A stretch of 7,368 nucleotides of DNA, from contig CALDZQ010000254.1 in assembly GCA_937944035.1 (NCBI GenBank), forward strand, positions 1 through 7,368. The letters are read 5' to 3'. This document shows positions 5,612 to 7,368 of the stretch, in pieces. Position numbers and translations under genes: made by a program. The notes under the pieces were generated by a model. The model worked only from the letters and a program-made list of their open reading frames with translations. It was not told where the DNA came from and made no database searches. Position 1 is the stretch's first letter; each line of letters begins with the position of its first letter. The stretch comes from an uncultured Neomegalonema sp. GTDB lineage: Bacteria > Pseudomonadota > Alphaproteobacteria > Rhodobacterales > Rhodobacteraceae.

Positions 5612-6346
5612 ATGCGGACATTATTCGCCCTTTTGATCCTTTTTCCGTCAATCGCCTATGCCGATTGCGCGGTATTGCTGCACGGTTTGGCGCGCTCGTC
5701 TTTTTCATTGAGCGTCATGGAAGAGGCATTGAAAGCGAATAACTATCAGGTGGTTGACCCTGACTACCCCTCCACCAAAGCGACCATTCAGGAACTCGCG
5801 GACCGCACGATCCCGGCGGCCATTGCCGAATGCGGGCAAAACACACCGATCCATTTTGTCACCCACTCAATGGGCGGTATTCTGGTGCGGGTTTGGATGG
5901 AGAAGAATGATCTGCCAAAGCTTGGCCGTGTGGTCATGCTGGCCCCGCCGAACAAAGGGTCGGAACTGGTCGATGTTCTGGCCAAACTCGACCCGTTCGA
6001 GTGGATAAACGGCCCCGCCGGGCTGGAGCTGAACACCGGACCGAAATCCGTACCCAGCCGTCTTGGTCCTGTGGATTTCCCGCTTGGAGTGATTGCTGGG
6101 GACCAGACCCTGAATTTGATTTTCTCGGAGATTATTCCGGGGCCGGATGACGGCAAAGTCTCGGTCGCCAGCACCCGCGTTGAGGGGATGACGGATCACA
6201 TCACGCTGGAAGTCACGCATACTTTCATGATGAACTCACCGATTGTGGTGGCGCAGACGCTGAAATTCCTGAAACACGGCGCGTTCGAGCCGGAATTGGA
6301 TATTGTTGACGTTGTGACCGACGTTGTGGATGCTGTGGTGGAATAG
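5612..6346 (+). CDS. Secreted alpha/beta hydrolase (lipase-like)
   Basis: This 244-residue protein has a signal peptide, MRTLFALLILFPSIAYA, with likely cleavage before DCAVLL, so it should act in the periplasm or outside. The alpha/beta hydrolase core follows: strand VLLHGLARS (21-29) with the HG oxyanion loop, nucleophile elbow THSMGG (84-89; Ser86, Thr in place of the usual first Gly), and RVVMLAPPNKGSELVD (106-121). The segment PGPDDGKVSVASTRVEGMTDH (176-196) and VTHTFMM (201-207) probably supply the acid (Asp179 or Asp180) and His203. Substrate is unknown; ester or lipid hydrolysis is inferred from the fold. The frame is open to a TTG at 5594, but the ATG at 5612 begins the signal peptide; the purine-rich AGAAGAG before it is unusually close (2 bases), so the start is not certain. 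It lies 70 bases after moaB and is less GC-rich. The tail (about 227-244) is acidic and Val/Asp-repetitive. Confidence 0.85.
   Translation: MRTLFALLILFPSIAYADCAVLLHGLARSSFSLSVMEEALKANNYQVVDPDYPSTKATIQELADRTIPAAIAECGQNTPIHFVTHSMGGILVRVWMEKNDLPKLGRVVMLAPPNKGSELVDVLAKLDPFEWINGPAGLELNTGPKSVPSRLGPVDFPLGVIAGDQTLNLIFSEIIPGPDDGKVSVASTRVEGMTDHITLEVTHTFMMNSPIVVAQTLKFLKHGAFEPELDIVDVVTDVVDAVVE
6308..6331 (+). repeat. Two 12-base tandem repeat units in the hydrolase tail
   Basis: GACGTTGTGACC is followed directly by GACGTTGTGGAT (9 of 12 identical, first nine exact) and then a related GCTGTGGTG. The units encode DVVT-DVVD-AVV, giving the protein an acidic, Val-rich C-terminus. It looks like a small in-frame duplication; its function is unknown. 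Confidence 0.6.
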
Positions 6347-6376
6347 GCATGAGATGAAAGTCTAACCTCAGCGAAG

Positions 6377-6396
6377 CGACGGCTGACAAGCCATCG
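6377..6396 (-). terminator. Weak hairpin between convergent genes
   Basis: In the 61-base gap between the converging hydrolase and orphan genes, CGATGGCT and AGCCGTCG (minus strand) form an 8-bp stem with one G-U pair and a 4-base loop; on the plus strand that pair is a mismatch. The minus-strand orientation is therefore favoured. No T tract follows, so terminator function is doubtful. Confidence 0.3.
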
Positions 6397-6407
6397 GATA
6401 AAACGAG

Positions 6408-6863
6408 TTATGCCCGAAAAATTGAGATTGAGGGCCGATTTCGATCAGTGCAAATAATCTGATTTTCGACACTTGCAAAAGGTGTCACTCTAAAATGGAT
6501 AAAATGAACCACATTCTGACCATCAACATAGGCGATCATCGTTTCACTTTCCTCCACTTGCCCGAAGCGTAAGAGCGGTAATCCCTTGAAAAATTGATAG
6601 ACCCTATCAAAGACCGTCACATCTCCGAATTTGCGCATCGTGCCAAGAGGGTTTGTATAACCTCCAAAAAAGCACAACTTGGTCCAGTCGCCATCGTTGA
6701 CAACAGCAAAATTGATCTTTTGCGATGGTTTCGCGTTATAAATTATCTCTGAAAAGTCCGCGTATTGTGGGTGACGGTGACTGAAAGCGAATGGAAATGT
6801 CGTCAACAAAACGACGACGGGAAATGCGAAAAGCAGATATAAAGCTCGCCTGACGTAACGCAT
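6408..6863 (-). CDS. Small membrane-anchored protein of unknown function, coupled to HMG-CoA lyase
   Basis: I do not recognise a named family. The 151-residue product has a basic start (MRYVRRAL), one hydrophobic segment at about residues 8-28 (membrane anchor or uncleaved signal), and then a soluble, probably periplasmic domain. That domain contains INFAVVNDGDWTKLCFFGGYTNPLGTM and later ETMIAYVDGQNVVHFIHFRV; its two cysteines (in KLCFF and IICTD) could form a disulfide. The ATG at 6863-6861 overlaps the lyase stop in the pentamer TGATG, so translation is probably coupled; a GTG one codon earlier is an alternative. There is no strong ribosome binding site of its own (only GGGG further upstream). 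Base composition differs from its partner: hand counts of 60 bases gave about 42% (6481-6540) and 47% GC (6601-6660) against about 75% in the lyase (7081-7140). This suggests a different origin or relaxed selection. Confidence 0.75.
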   Translation of the reverse strand: MRYVRRALYLLFAFPVVVLLTTFPFAFSHRHPQYADFSEIIYNAKPSQKINFAVVNDGDWTKLCFFGGYTNPLGTMRKFGDVTVFDRVYQFFKGLPLLRFGQVEESETMIAYVDGQNVVHFIHFRVTPFASVENQIICTDRNRPSISIFRA

Positions 6864-7368
6864 CACATATCAGCCCCAACCAACCCCCACGCAAACGCCG
6901 CCGCCTCTGCCACCCGCGCTTCGTTCAGCCCCGTCTCAAACCCCCGCGCCTCAACGAAGGGGATCACCGCCTCGGTCGCGACATTGCCTTTCGCACCGGG
7001 CGCATAAGGACAGCCGCCCAAACCACCGACGCAGGCATCGAACACCCGCAAGCCATGCTCCAGCGAGACGGCGATATTCTCCAGCGCGCGGCCCTTGGTG
7101 TCGTGGAAATGCCCCGCCAGCCGCGCCGCCGGGGCAATCTCCAACACCGCGCGCAGCATGGCATCGGTCGTTTCGGGCGTTGCGTGGCCGATAGTATCGC
7201 CCAGTGAGACTTCATAGCAGCCCATCGCGAACAGCGCTTCGGCCACCCGCGCCACGGACTCCGGCGCAACAGGCCCGTCATAGGGGCAATCAGTCACGAC
7301 CGAGACATAGCCCCGCACCGCAATTCCGGCTTCCTTCGCCGCCGCCGCCACATCCGCAAACCGCGCGA
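6863..7368 (-). CDS. mvaB: Hydroxymethylglutaryl-CoA lyase, C-terminal part (runs off the window)
   Basis: The last 167 residues of a protein normally about 285-300 long; the N-terminus lies beyond the right edge. The enzyme splits 3-hydroxy-3-methylglutaryl-CoA into acetyl-CoA and acetoacetate (EC 4.1.3.4), the last step of leucine degradation. The TIM-barrel part shows GYVSVVTDCPYDG, then FAMGCYEVSLGDTIGHATP, the metal-binding HFHDT (7097-7111), the active-site loop GGLGGCPYAPGAKGN with its catalytic Cys (around 7001-7024) and the metal-ligand Asn, followed by VATEAVIPFVEARGFETGLN. These match human HMGCL residues H233, H235, C266 and N275 by family knowledge. A GTG at 7351 is not the true start, because the frame stays open and conserved (RFADVAAAAKEAG) to the edge. 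The stop overlaps the start of the next gene. Other genes of leucine degradation would be expected beyond the edge. Confidence 0.95.
   Translation of the reverse strand, partial: ARFADVAAAAKEAGIAVRGYVSVVTDCPYDGPVAPESVARVAEALFAMGCYEVSLGDTIGHATPETTDAMLRAVLEIAPAARLAGHFHDTKGRALENIAVSLEHGLRVFDACVGGLGGCPYAPGAKGNVATEAVIPFVEARGFETGLNEARVAEAAAFAWGLVGADM

Overview
The window reads as chromosomal DNA of an alphaproteobacterium, perhaps a Rhodospirillales-like lineage. The reasons are the type of family-4-like uracil-DNA glycosylase (N-terminal 'AWQIELGADEAIGD' helix, then a Pro/Ala/Lys linker), the tandem-domain universal stress protein next to a tripartite tricarboxylate transporter (TTT) gene, and the moderate-to-high GC. 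The lineage call is inference from remembered homologues; no search was run.

Left block (about 1-3888, all on the minus strand, so read right to left): fhs (formate-tetrahydrofolate ligase) ends in a strong hairpin. It is followed by a two-domain universal stress protein, then a secreted TTT substrate-binding protein (Bug/TctC family). A terminator-like hairpin comes next, and then the first codons of what is probably the small TTT membrane subunit (TctB), cut by the window edge. The stress protein and binding protein probably form a carboxylate-uptake locus; fhs is a one-carbon housekeeping gene upstream.

Middle block (about 3889-6346): a 244-base divergent intergenic region with a -10-like hexamer on each strand, then three plus-strand genes: a family-4-like uracil-DNA glycosylase, MoaB (molybdenum cofactor), and a secreted alpha/beta hydrolase. 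A 24-bp perfect inverted repeat, in which each arm is itself a small palindrome, sits between the glycosylase and moaB genes.

Right block (6408-7368, minus strand): the C-terminal half of hydroxymethylglutaryl-CoA lyase (leucine degradation) runs in from the window edge. Its stop codon overlaps the start codon of a small, AT-richer, membrane-anchored protein of unknown function.

Most of the window is ordinary metabolism. I see no phage, CRISPR, transposase, toxin-antitoxin or defence system. The points most worth a second look are the glycosylase that appears to lack all four iron-sulfur cysteines, the nested inverted repeat, the overlapping hairpins in the TTT locus, and the coupled orphan gene after the lyase.
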